64,000 bases of DNA from Sulfolobus acidocaldarius SUSAZ (GTDB taxonomy: Archaea; Thermoproteota; Thermoprotei_A; Sulfolobales; Sulfolobaceae), in contig CP006977.1 in NCBI GenBank assembly GCA_000508305.1, positions 1,396,621 to 1,460,620 of the forward strand, given 5' to 3'. A program made the translations under genes and the position numbers. Positions 54,966 through 63,910 of the stretch are shown here, piece by piece. Numbering within the stretch: position 1 is the stretch's first letter; every line of letters begins with the position of its first letter. A model generated the notes under the pieces. It was given only the letters and a program-made list of their open reading frames with translations. It searched no databases and was not told the origin of the DNA.

Positions 54966-56438
54966 CTATTCTTCTACCCTAATTTCAGCTAGCTTCCTTT
55001 CCTCTCCTTCCATTAACCATTTTACGGCTAACTGGTAGTCCTCAAACTCCTTCGCCGTAAAATCATAAGCCTCTGCCATCCTCCAAGGGTGTGTTTCAGG
55101 AGAGAAGAAGTCGCGTTCGTATCCTGCCCTGGATCTTAAAGCCTCATACCCACTGTTGTTTATAACCAGTATCTTGACTTTCAAATCATATCTTGACGCT
55201 GTCCATATTGCCTGAGGCGCATAGTTGAAACTCCCATCACCCATTATAATCAGTGACTTTCCACCAGCAGACGCATAACCGACACCAGCAGGAAGTGCCC
55301 ATCCTAGTAGACCAGACCTGTTAGAGTAAAATCTTGTCGAAGAGAATAGCTCTCTTATTTCTTCACCTTGTGAAGAGGCTTCACCAAACACAGTGTAACC
55401 ATCAGTGTAACTCAAGAGTAATTTAAGCATATTACTTATCTTTTCGTTTCTCCTTTTCTGCCTCTGTATAACCCTACTTGGACTACTTCTAGGGGTAATC
55501 AGCTCATTAAGTTTGCTCGTAAAGTACTTCAAATTACACACTGTAGTGTTCCACGGTCTTTTCCTAGCTTCGTTTACATCTGATGTGACCTGGATCACGT
55601 TCTTCCAGTGAATGTCTTCATCCATATAGAGTACTCTGTGAAGTTCAGCCCCAAGGACTAGGACTAGATCATAATTCCTTATTATCTTGTTTAACTCACT
55701 GGCTCTCGTGGGTAGGGTTTCATTTACTCTTATACCTGAAGATCTGGACAAATAAGGTTCAGCATATACTGGGCAGTTCAGTTTATTGGAAAGATGCATA
55801 ACCTCTTGGGAGGCGTCAAATATTTCAATTTCATATCCTACTACTATAGCAATCTGGTTACTACTCTTGATTTTTTCGACCGTGTCAATTATTACAGACT
55901 CGGAGCATATATTCCCTTCTACAACTTTGCCGTAGGTTACGTCCTCATTTGATATATCCTCTATTATGTCATAGGGTAACGAAACTACTACGGGACCATA
56001 AGGATAGGTTAAACAAGTCCTTATGGCTCTGTTCATGAACTTGATCGTCTCCTTACTGTTTTTAATCTCCACATATTCCTTTACAGAGGGTAATGAGGAG
56101 AAATTGTAGTACAACATAGGCTCCTCTGGAGAACTATATGACGGTTGCTGTCCAGCAATAATGAGTAATGGTGATTTATTACGATAAGCTGAGTAAATAT
56201 ATCCAAAGGCATTTGACAGTCCAGGACCTGCATGAAGGTTTACAACTCCCAGGTTACGTGATTTCAGATAATATCCCTCACTTAAACCCACTGCAACACC
56301 GTCGTGAAGAGCTAAATAGTACACCATGTTGTTTGGAAGGTATTTTAAAAAGTGAAGTTCCGTTGTGCCGGGATTACCATAGATTGAGTTAGTGTATTTG
56401 CTCAGAAGGTCGTAAATCTGCTGAGCTATAGTAGGCAT
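54966..56438 (-). CDS. TPP-dependent 2-oxoacid decarboxylase-like enzyme (benzoylformate decarboxylase-like)
   Basis: A 490-residue thiamine-diphosphate enzyme. The N-terminal IYGNPGTTELHFLKYL matches the GNPGSNE motif of benzoylformate decarboxylase. The TPP signature is GDGSFNYAPQAIWTASRYD followed by VINN. The residue that activates TPP (E in LALQEA) is Asp here (LALHDGVAVGLSEG), an unusual change. VLGAELHRVLY fits the central domain. The reaction would be 2-oxoacid to aldehyde plus CO2. Nearby aldehyde-oxidising genes are plausible partners. It could also be an acetolactate synthase-like lyase. Confidence 0.78.
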   Translation of the reverse strand: MPTIAQQIYDLLSKYTNSIYGNPGTTELHFLKYLPNNMVYYLALHDGVAVGLSEGYYLKSRNLGVVNLHAGPGLSNAFGYIYSAYRNKSPLLIIAGQQPSYSSPEEPMLYYNFSSLPSVKEYVEIKNSKETIKFMNRAIRTCLTYPYGPVVVSLPYDIIEDISNEDVTYGKVVEGNICSESVIIDTVEKIKSSNQIAIVVGYEIEIFDASQEVMHLSNKLNCPVYAEPYLSRSSGIRVNETLPTRASELNKIIRNYDLVLVLGAELHRVLYMDEDIHWKNVIQVTSDVNEARKRPWNTTVCNLKYFTSKLNELITPRSSPSRVIQRQKRRNEKISNMLKLLLSYTDGYTVFGEASSQGEEIRELFSSTRFYSNRSGLLGWALPAGVGYASAGGKSLIIMGDGSFNYAPQAIWTASRYDLKVKILVINNSGYEALRSRAGYERDFFSPETHPWRMAEAYDFTAKEFEDYQLAVKWLMEGEERKLAEIRVEE

Positions 56439-56617
56439 GAAGAGTTATCTCATTGTGGCTTAATATAAAGTTTTTCTCTTTAATTTCTTTTAAAATTTTA
56501 GTCATTTAAGGCTTCTGATAGAATAGTCGAGTTAAACTCTAAAATAATATTTATGTATATATAAATAATAAATCAAATAGTTAAGCTTAATATTTAATTT
56601 AATATAAGATAAGTGAA

Positions 56618-56809
56618 ATGGCAGGAAAATTTTACCCGACAGTAGGAGTACTAGCCCTAGTGTTCGTTATACTGTACTCACTGTTGCCAATTTACTCAAC
56701 TACAAGCCCTACGTTTTTGGGACTGCCGATGTTCTACTGGTACCAAATGATCCTTATGCCAATAGGTGCCATAGTGTTCTTCATTGTAATTTTAGTTATA
56801 AAGGACTGA
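56618..56809 (+). CDS. DUF3311 small membrane subunit
   Basis: A 63-residue protein with two membrane helices (VGVLALVFVILYSLLPIY and YWYQMILMPIGAIVFFIVILV) and the conserved FLGLPMFYWYQ between them. This is DUF3311, usually encoded directly upstream of an SSS-family sodium symporter and probably an accessory subunit. It ends 4 nt before the symporter start and has an AT-rich promoter. Confidence 0.85.
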   Translation: MAGKFYPTVGVLALVFVILYSLLPIYSTTSPTFLGLPMFYWYQMILMPIGAIVFFIVILVIKD

Positions 56810-56813
56810 GACT

Positions 56814-58394
56814 ATGGACGGCTTACATGTTTCAATTCTCTCGTTGGCAATATTCATAATTCTTTTTGCCGTATTCGTTTACCTCGGATTCTATGCCAGT
56901 AGGTGGAGAAAAGGAGATCTGTCTAAACTCCCTGAATGGGCACTGGCAGGAAGAAAATTAGGTCCATACCTAATGTGGTTCTTACTAACAGCTGATTTAT
57001 TCACTGCATATACCTTTATCGCAGTTCCATCATTAGTACTGGCAAGCGGTCCTATTGGTTTTTATGCAGCATTCTACTCTGGTGTAACTGCGTTTATAGC
57101 ATTACTCTTTATGCCAAGATTATGGGCAGTCTCACGAAATAAAGGTTATGTTACAGCTGCGGATTTTGTAAAGGACAGGTTTAATAGTAAGACCCTAGCA
57201 GGGTTAGTTGCTGTAACTGGTGTAGTTGCAGAGTTACCTTATATAGCCTTACAAATAGTTGGAATGCAGGCTGCTCTTTCAATATTGCTTTTAGGTCTAG
57301 GTGTAAGCAACATATCGTTAGTGAATGACCTTAGTCTGTTAGTATCGTTTATAATTTTAGCTGCGTTCGTATTTACAAGTGGCTTAAGAGGAGCTGCACT
57401 TACTGCAGTTTACAAGGACATAATAATATTAGCTACAGTGATTACAGTCGCAATTTACGTTCCTTTAGCATTTGGTGGGTTCTCAGCTGCCTTTAGCAAT
57501 GCTGCAACTTATAGTAGTCAAGTGAACGCTGCTTTAAATGGGGTTAACAAACCCATATTTTACCAGTATCTACAGAGCACGATGTCAAATAATCTTGCCT
57601 ATATCTCGTTAGCTATAGGTAGTGCTTTTGCTCTATACCTTTACCCACATGCTGTTAATGGAAGTGTCAGTGCAGACTCTAAAAAGTCGTTAAAGATATC
57701 CTTAGCCTTACAACCATTTTACTCTCTAATATTGGCTATTATAGCTCTATTTGGAATCTTGGTTTACGCAAATATCAATGTCTTGAATTTTATCATTCAT
57801 GCAAAGAGCGGAGCTGTCGCAGTTCCAGCCCTAATTGGTTACACCATGCCAGACTGGTTTGTGGGCGTAGCATTACTAGGAATATTCATTGGTGGGCTTG
57901 TTCCTGCTGCAATAATGGCTATAGGTGCAGCCAATCTACTGACCAGAAATATAATAAAGGAGTTAAAGCCTAATATGTCCCCTAACACTGAGTCGTCATT
58001 AGCCAAATGGATATCCACTGCGTTTAAGTTCATTGCACTAGCCCTTGTATTTACTGTACCTGCAACTTATGCAATACAATTACAGCTACTGGGCGGTGTG
58101 ATAATACTTCAAACCCTTCCACCACTATTCCTTGGATTATATACTCACAAGCTTAATAGCCACTCGCTGATTGCGGGATGGGTGGCAGGTATATTTAGTG
58201 GAATATATTTAACACTGTTAGCAAATCACTTTGGACCGATAAAGACCACATCCTTTATAACACCTATAGGAGTTATGTATATAGGTGCAATCTCCGTTAT
58301 AATTAACGTTGCAATAGGACTAATCGGTACGGCTATTGCATATGGAGTGGGCTGGAGACCTAGAACAGGGGTTAAGACAGAGGAGCTAGTGTAA
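56814..58394 (+). CDS. Sodium:solute symporter (SSS family)
   Basis: A 526-residue transporter with 13 predicted helices of the LeuT fold. PEWALAGRKLGPYLMWFLLTADLFTAYTF is the N-terminal signature (residues 40-68), GYVTAADFVKDRFNS follows TM3, and GVVAELPYIALQIVGMQA is the core helix region. FTSGLRGAALTAVYKDIIIL is a family landmark. Homologues carry monocarboxylates, proline or pantothenate with Na+ or H+. Next to a 2-oxoacid decarboxylase-like gene, a carboxylate is a reasonable guess. Confidence 0.88.
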   Translation: MDGLHVSILSLAIFIILFAVFVYLGFYASRWRKGDLSKLPEWALAGRKLGPYLMWFLLTADLFTAYTFIAVPSLVLASGPIGFYAAFYSGVTAFIALLFMPRLWAVSRNKGYVTAADFVKDRFNSKTLAGLVAVTGVVAELPYIALQIVGMQAALSILLLGLGVSNISLVNDLSLLVSFIILAAFVFTSGLRGAALTAVYKDIIILATVITVAIYVPLAFGGFSAAFSNAATYSSQVNAALNGVNKPIFYQYLQSTMSNNLAYISLAIGSAFALYLYPHAVNGSVSADSKKSLKISLALQPFYSLILAIIALFGILVYANINVLNFIIHAKSGAVAVPALIGYTMPDWFVGVALLGIFIGGLVPAAIMAIGAANLLTRNIIKELKPNMSPNTESSLAKWISTAFKFIALALVFTVPATYAIQLQLLGGVIILQTLPPLFLGLYTHKLNSHSLIAGWVAGIFSGIYLTLLANHFGPIKTTSFITPIGVMYIGAISVIINVAIGLIGTAIAYGVGWRPRTGVKTEELV

Positions 58395-58495
58395 AAGACT
58401 TGTTGATTAAAATATAAACATGTTTTTTCTCCCCTTTTTCCTTCTTTAAGGATATTTCAAGCTCTATTTGTTTAAGTTTATTTTGTATCATGATG

Positions 58496-59545
58496 TTATA
58501 ACCGAGAACTATATCTTTTACCAAGGACTAAACTAAGGGTAACTATTAGGGCTAAGGTACCCAAAGTCATAATCTGAATTGATAGTATACCTGATGAAGT
58601 TACCACACTATAAATGCCATAGGAAAAAGGTAACAGGGAGAGGAGTCCTAAGAATCGATACGAAAGGGATTTATAAAACTTGAATAGAGAGGGAAAAGAG
58701 AGGAGGAGACTCAAGTATAATAACATTACTGAGGGGTATATTAAGTATATATAGAAAAATTCATAATCTAAAGTCCCTAGCGTAGAGAGGACAATTGCCG
58801 TAACAGAGAGAATATATATTTTGTTCTTCTTCACTCTAAGTTCATGTTTTAAAAGATTATTTAGCATGAGGAATTCAGCTAGGATTAGACCGAAGTTACC
58901 TAAGCTTGTACCGTACACGGAGATAGCATTAGGCATCATAAAGGATCCATAAAGTAAAAATATTGACGAAATACCATAGCCTAAAAGAATATAATGGGAA
59001 AAACGCTTATCGCCCTTTATAAATGTGGAAAGGGTTATACATACTACAACTAAGGACGATGAGAGTATGTTGAGGAATAAGTAGGATATTGAAGTAGGGA
59101 AGACACTAACGTTAAACTTCCACCCCACAGGTAAGACCAATACAATTTGTGTCAACATTATAACCGGAAAAGCGTAGTAAGCATATTCAGTAACCGCTAA
59201 AATTGAGGATAGGCTTACTAGGATAAACGTTAAGAGGATAGCGTCTAACCCTGACAGGTTTAAAACATAATACGTAATATACAATGGTGTGTATATGACA
59301 TAAAGATAATAACTTACTAGCCAACTGCCCAGAAAAACTTTAGACACCAAAGGGCTTAGTCTTTTAGTATAACCATAAAGCCCGGAGTAGTTCCAGTCTA
59401 CGTTCACTAGTAAATAGGTTATATAGGCGATATCGAAACCTAGAGCTATAGAGAACAAGGAAATAAAAGGAGAAAAGTGTACTGTAGCCAGAATTCCAGG
59501 GGCTAATGTGCTCATTATAAGTGAAAATAATAGTATTCTTTTCAT
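58496..59545 (-). CDS. Polytopic membrane protein, APC-permease-like
   Basis: A 349-residue membrane protein with about 11 helices. The order of helices and the motif GLYGYTKRLSPLVSKVFLG recall amino-acid/polyamine permeases, but the first-helix glycine motif is weak. I do not recognise it with certainty. Its start lies 187 nt from that of the divergent sulfocyanin gene, so the two could share control. It has no soluble domain. Confidence 0.55.
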   Translation of the reverse strand: MKRILLFSLIMSTLAPGILATVHFSPFISLFSIALGFDIAYITYLLVNVDWNYSGLYGYTKRLSPLVSKVFLGSWLVSYYLYVIYTPLYITYYVLNLSGLDAILLTFILVSLSSILAVTEYAYYAFPVIMLTQIVLVLPVGWKFNVSVFPTSISYLFLNILSSSLVVVCITLSTFIKGDKRFSHYILLGYGISSIFLLYGSFMMPNAISVYGTSLGNFGLILAEFLMLNNLLKHELRVKKNKIYILSVTAIVLSTLGTLDYEFFYIYLIYPSVMLLYLSLLLSFPSLFKFYKSLSYRFLGLLSLLPFSYGIYSVVTSSGILSIQIMTLGTLALIVTLSLVLGKRYSSRL

Positions 59546-59731
59546 TATGAAGATTGAATATATACTGTTTATTATTTTTTATTCCAAATTTTAAATGAAT
59601 TTTTCGTCCTTTAAATTAGTTTCATTACGTGAATATAATGGTAGCAGTTTATGAAGTAAAGTTCCCTATTTTAGGACATGAGAATTAATTTTGGCAAAAA
59701 TTTAAAGCTATCTACATAATTATCATCATTT

Positions 59732-60403
59732 ATGAAAACTTCAACCTTAATAGCAATAATAGTGGTAATAATAGTTGTACTTGGCGTTGCAGTATACCTG
59801 GCAACAAGAATAGGTGGTACATCAAATGGTACTTCACAATTAAGCTCCTCATCCATATCTTCATCATTGCCCTCAGGAGCTTATGCCTTACCTTATAACC
59901 CCAGCAATAAGACAGTCTTTATATATCTAGTTGTCTCATCATCTTCCTCAAATCTGTTCAACTTCAACGGTACTTCTGATGGCTCTCTTAAAATATATGT
60001 CCCAGCAGGATGGAACGTAATGGTAATTTTAAAGAACACAGAATCTCTTCCTCATAATGCTAACATTGTGCAAAATAACACGCCAATACCTAATAGCATT
60101 AACATATCAAGTGACGGAAAGATAATACTATATGTAGGAGACGGTCCTTCCAACTACTACAATTCTGGTGTTTCAAGCGGTAATGAGGCATCTGGAATGC
60201 TGGAGAATATTCCGGCTGGATACTATTGGATAGCATGCGGAATTCAAGGTCATGCAAAAAACGGCATGTGGGTTGACCTAATAGTTTCAAGTACTATTTC
60301 CACTCCATATGCTGTAATCACCAATTCTATTACACTACCATCTTCATCAACTACCACGTCCACATCGTCTTCCTCGTCACCCCCAGGTTATATGTGGGGT
60401 TAG
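59732..60403 (+). CDS. Sulfocyanin-like blue copper protein
   Basis: A 223-residue type 1 copper protein anchored by an N-terminal helix (LIAIIVVIIVVLGVAVYLA). A Ser-rich linker follows, then a cupredoxin domain. Copper ligands are His108 (LPHNANIV), Cys169, His174 and Met179 (IACGIQGHAKNGMW). It matches sulfocyanin, which transfers electrons to terminal oxidase complexes such as SoxM. A Ser/Thr tail of about 25 residues (STTTSTSSSSSPPGYMWG) is unusual. No oxidase genes lie nearby, so this is a standalone copy. It acts on the outer membrane face. Confidence 0.9.
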   Translation: MKTSTLIAIIVVIIVVLGVAVYLATRIGGTSNGTSQLSSSSISSSLPSGAYALPYNPSNKTVFIYLVVSSSSSNLFNFNGTSDGSLKIYVPAGWNVMVILKNTESLPHNANIVQNNTPIPNSINISSDGKIILYVGDGPSNYYNSGVSSGNEASGMLENIPAGYYWIACGIQGHAKNGMWVDLIVSSTISTPYAVITNSITLPSSSTTTSTSSSSSPPGYMWG

Positions 60404-60506
60404 CCAGGTAGTATCAAGATATTTTTCAATTTATTATTTTTTATTCGTATTTAGTAATAAAAATAGTTTAAATGAGTTCTTGTCTCGTTATCCATTAATA
60501 TTTTTA

Positions 60507-60923
60507 TCATAAGACTGAAGTCAAAGTCCCCGAAAAAGCACCATTTAAGATGTTAAACGCTATGACTAATCCAATATAAGTTTGTAGGTATGGTACAACA
60601 AATAAGTAAGGAAGTAATGAGAAACCTAAATAACCTATTACAGTATATATTCCTAACTTTCTTACCTGTTTTAAGCTCTCTTCGGCAACACTTGTCCTAA
60701 TAGGACTGACGAAGGCTCCAAATAATCCAAGTAAAATTAGTTGTATGATACCTAGAGCAGGTGAACTGTAAAGTGAAATTATAGGAGAAAATTGTATACC
60801 TGTGGGAGGATAAAATGCCTTTATCAGTAACGATATCAGTATCATGAGAATTGTCAAAATAAAAGAATAGCCTATTCCAGCTATTATATTCCATCCTAAT
60901 AGTCTACTTGTTGCTGGTCTCAC
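60507..60923 (-). CDS. Four-helix membrane protein of the SPFH operon
   Basis: A 138-residue protein with about four membrane helices and short loops. I do not recognise a family. Its start overlaps the end of the SPFH gene by 20 nt, so the two are translationally coupled and likely act together. An amphipathic segment PIRTSVAEESLKQVRKLG separates helices 2 and 3. It may help anchor the SPFH protein in the membrane. Confidence 0.6.
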   Translation of the reverse strand: MRPATSRLLGWNIIAGIGYSFILTILMILISLLIKAFYPPTGIQFSPIISLYSSPALGIIQLILLGLFGAFVSPIRTSVAEESLKQVRKLGIYTVIGYLGFSLLPYLFVVPYLQTYIGLVIAFNILNGAFSGTLTSVL

Positions 60924-61824
60924 TACTTTGACTACCTCCTCCTAAAACTTGTTTTAAGACTGTCTGTAATTGTGGAAGCTGTTGTTGTTGAGGGGTAGTG
61001 GAGGGTAAGCTATATGGGAAGTAGCTACCTAATACTAGACTTGAGAGCTGTGGGAAATATGGTACTCCCAGAGCCATATTTACGCTAGATGGATCTCTAC
61101 TCTCAGCTAAGATCCTAGCTAACCCTAGTCTGACTGCATCATATACTTCTATGCCCAGATCTCTCAATTGCAGAATCCTTCTCAATTCTGGATCTTGTGG
61201 GATTAGCTTTGTTATTCTTACTGATATTAAATCAACACCTATTTCAGCTAGAAAAGTCTTTAACCCTGCTGTTACTGCAGTGGAAATGTCTGCGAACCTT
61301 TTGAACACGTCCACCAATTTAACGTGGTTTAGTACTTGACTAACTTCCTGGTCAATTACCGGAGAAATGTAATTTGCAAGTTCACCATCTCTAAAATATT
61401 GAGAGGAAAACTGTATGTTTGTCACTAGGAGTCCTGGGTTTGACACTCTATAATACACAGCGACCTCATATTCTAAAGGGACTAGGTCATCAGTTTGACT
61501 AACACCTGAAACTTTGACCTCATGTCTGGTAAGGGAGACAAAGTAGACAATAGTGTCATAGGGTAATGTATTATATCTAAATTTTGATAAAATGCTCGAA
61601 AGAGGGTTTTGTGGAGATTGTATATTATGAGTTCCAGCAGGTAAGACAGCGGCGATTTGCCCCTGTATAAGCACAACGGCTTGCTCTGTTGGTTGAACAA
61701 TTATTAGTGATTTTGAAGTGATGTTCTCTTTGGGATATCTGAAAACAATCACATCTGGAGACATGAATGAAGTTCCGTTTTCCATTTCGGTCGATATAAC
61801 TTGACCCCTTATTGATATGGACAT
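60904..61824 (-). CDS. SPFH/Band 7 family protein
   Basis: A 306-residue protein with an SPFH (stomatin/prohibitin) domain at about 30-215: IIVQPTEQAVVLIQGQIAAVLPAGTHNI (residues 41-68), then EYEVAVYYRVSNPGLL, VIDQEVSQVLN and ISVRITKLIP. Helix EVYDAVRLGLARILAE and a Gln/Ser-rich tail follow. There is no strong membrane helix, so it may associate through its partner. It is the middle gene of a three-gene operon. SPFH proteins organise membrane microdomains and proteolytic complexes; the function here is unknown. Confidence 0.82.
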   Translation of the reverse strand: MSISIRGQVISTEMENGTSFMSPDVIVFRYPKENITSKSLIIVQPTEQAVVLIQGQIAAVLPAGTHNIQSPQNPLSSILSKFRYNTLPYDTIVYFVSLTRHEVKVSGVSQTDDLVPLEYEVAVYYRVSNPGLLVTNIQFSSQYFRDGELANYISPVIDQEVSQVLNHVKLVDVFKRFADISTAVTAGLKTFLAEIGVDLISVRITKLIPQDPELRRILQLRDLGIEVYDAVRLGLARILAESRDPSSVNMALGVPYFPQLSSLVLGSYFPYSLPSTTPQQQQLPQLQTVLKQVLGGGSQSSETSNK

Positions 61825-61867
61825 AAACTCATCTTAATATTCTCTTTTGTGCGACAATTAAAGTTTT

Positions 61868-62344
61868 CTATCTATATTCTACAGGAAAGAACAACTTATG
61901 TCTTAAAATTATAACTTGACGAATTTGTCCCAATAAAGGGATAATTCCCTCAAGGTTGTCCAATGAGAGGGATAGATTATAAACTTGGTCAGCTATAGAT
62001 ACCATCTGTAAGTCGTTTTTAACTATTTCATCTAGTTGCTCCGTCTGGATCTTATATCGGGCATAAATATCTGCTCCTCCTCCTTGCGAAGACTGGATCA
62101 TGCCTATTAGCGTCCTAATTTCAGAAATTATGGACTCTATGCGTTTCAAGATAGAGGAAAAGGGGTTAGAAGAGGCGATTTGTGATTCTATGGTTGATAA
62201 ATTGTTTATTGCATTTTGTAGTTTTGCTATTGTTGACTGCCTTATTAGAAAGTCATCTTGCCTTATCAAATCCTTGATTTTATACCCTCTATATCCTGGA
62301 ATAAGCAACTGTAATTGTTCTAATGGAGTTAGTTCTTTAGGCAC
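61868..62344 (-). CDS. Helical protein, first gene of the SPFH operon
   Basis: A 158-residue soluble, mostly helical protein. Residues 25-85 and 100-150 look like coiled-coil or long helices (IAKLQNAINNLSTIESQIAS; LDEIVKNDLQMVSIADQVYN). I do not recognise the family. It is 43 nt upstream of the SPFH gene on the same strand. Helical partners of SPFH proteins often regulate oligomerisation, but that is inference. Confidence 0.6.
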   Translation of the reverse strand: MPKELTPLEQLQLLIPGYRGYKIKDLIRQDDFLIRQSTIAKLQNAINNLSTIESQIASSNPFSSILKRIESIISEIRTLIGMIQSSQGGGADIYARYKIQTEQLDEIVKNDLQMVSIADQVYNLSLSLDNLEGIIPLLGQIRQVIILRHKLFFPVEYR

Positions 62345-62525
62345 AGTGTAAATTAGAGAGGCTAAATTAATAAAATTTATATGCAGGTTAAGGATATGAC
62401 AACATTAAGTTCGAAGTCCTCTAGGGTCATAATTCTTCTAACACGTTAATCTCTTCATGAAAGCTTTTACCCTTATTAAAGGCAAAATGATCATGCATTA
62501 AAGTGGAATACACAACCCCATATTA

Positions 62526-62810
62526 TCATGCTTCATCCCTCAATTTCCTTTTTTCATCTTCTATTTGCTCTAAAACCATCTTAATCTCAGATTCAATCAT
62601 ATCAAGTATTCTTAATTTCAGTTCTGTAGGAAGATTTTGCATTAACTTTTCTATTGTCTCATCAGAGATTTTTGCTCTGCTACTCCAAAAATAGGTTTTA
62701 GCATGTTCACCCACTATCTCTTTGACTCTTACTGGAGGAAGGTACTTTAACACTTCTGAATATATAGCTCTTCTTGTTTCATTACTCAGGATAGGGATAT
62801 AGCTTTTCAT
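62526..62810 (-). CDS. Small helical protein of unknown function
   Basis: A 94-residue, highly charged helical protein. It starts MKSYIPILSNETRRAIYSEV, has a central KYLPPVRVKEIVGE segment and ends with a long acidic/basic helix (LRILDMIESEIKMVLEQIED). I do not recognise the family. It has its own AT-rich upstream region. The hemerythrin-like gene is 91 nt upstream in the direction of transcription. Confidence 0.55.
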   Translation of the reverse strand: MKSYIPILSNETRRAIYSEVLKYLPPVRVKEIVGEHAKTYFWSSRAKISDETIEKLMQNLPTELKLRILDMIESEIKMVLEQIEDEKRKLRDEA

Positions 62811-62901
62811 AAGTGAACTTCAGTATTTATAATTATAAAACACTGACCCTTAAACTTACGGGTATTTGAGCTGTTATTTTAGAGTTAGTTAACTTGTGGT
62901 A

Positions 62902-63339
62902 CTATTCCAAATCAATTTTCAGCCCAGTAATCTCCTCATAGGAGGGATAACTCCTCATTTCCTTCAGTATTGCATTCATAACATCTTGGGCTTGAACTTT
63001 GTCTATGAAGATATTACGCTCTTCATTTAGGTTATGATCCAGCACTATCTTCACATATCTTTTTATCCACTCTATATTTCTCTGTTGAATAGCTGAGTTT
63101 CCATATCTTTCAATAAGCAAGTGATCATTGGAATAAGGTTTTGCTTTTTCACCGAACAGAGGGAAAATATATTTATCCTCAATTTTAGCATGCCAGTTCA
63201 CAACAAATTCATGGGTCTTCTTTATTACGTTGATGGCATTTTTCTCGTCGTCGTTTAATAGGGACAAACCTATGGAGTATCTCACCCTCAAGATGCAATG
63301 TTCAAAATAGATGAGGTCAACTGGGTTTTTTATCCACAT
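62902..63339 (-). CDS. Hemerythrin-like HHE metal-binding protein
   Basis: A 145-residue four-helix protein. Candidate di-iron ligands are His14 (FEHCIL), His43 (THEFV), His50 and Glu54 (WHAKIED), His73 and Glu77 (NDHLLIE), and His102 with Glu106 (DHNLNEE). These spacings match HHE cation-binding proteins, which bind oxygen, NO or iron, or sense redox. It is monocistronic, with the downstream gene on the same strand. It may protect against oxidative or nitrosative stress, an inference from relatives. Confidence 0.8.
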   Translation of the reverse strand: MWIKNPVDLIYFEHCILRVRYSIGLSLLNDDEKNAINVIKKTHEFVVNWHAKIEDKYIFPLFGEKAKPYSNDHLLIERYGNSAIQQRNIEWIKRYVKIVLDHNLNEERNIFIDKVQAQDVMNAILKEMRSYPSYEEITGLKIDLE

Positions 63340-63625
63340 ATATAGAAGTATATCTGAGAGAATATAAATGCCATAGGTTTTAACAAGATTTTGAGATAGC
63401 TTCCCATTTACCTCTTAGTCTTTACAACTGCCCAACGTAATTACCCTAAAAGAGTTGGCTATCAATAACGCTACACTAGTCTATTCATATTCTTCTTTAA
63501 TCTATTATATTTTTCATTTTCTTTATTAAATGATATTTTTGAAAAATATAAATGTAGATATCTGAACATAAATGCATGTAAGTTTATATATCGTATTTTT
63601 AAGGAAAATGAACTAAAATAATTTC

Positions 63626-63910
63626 ATGAAGCAATTTCTGATGTATCCTTTAAGTACGCTGATGACATTAGACGTTTTGACCACTGTTATTGGTTTATCT
63701 AAAGGGCTGGTAGAGGGTAATCCTCTAATAAGTGGGCTTTACTCAACACTTCCGTTTTCATTATTTGTCGTTATCTTCTTGCTTATTAAAGTAGGAGTAT
63801 TGGGTGCAGTTTATCTTCTCTATAAATACACTAAAATGGATACGGTTTTATTAGTCGGAACAGGAATTTCATTAATAATACTGGTAAATAACTTGTCCCT
63901 CCTCTTGTAA
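63626..63910 (+). CDS. DUF5658-like membrane protein
   Basis: A 94-residue protein with three membrane helices. TLDVLTTVIGLSKGLVEGNPLIS is the typical LD-x-T-T...E-x-N-P motif of DUF5658 small membrane proteins, which occur in Sulfolobales and other archaea without known role. A TATA-like sequence (TTTATATA, about 63584-63591) lies before the ATG. The window ends 90 bases downstream, and nothing else is readable there. Confidence 0.78.
   Translation: MKQFLMYPLSTLMTLDVLTTVIGLSKGLVEGNPLISGLYSTLPFSLFVVIFLLIKVGVLGAVYLLYKYTKMDTVLLVGTGISLIILVNNLSLLL

Noticed and set aside
54936-54992. 18-codon frame after a TATA-like region between convergent genes
   Set aside because: Too short, overlaps the end of the TPP enzyme gene, and has no homology I recognise.
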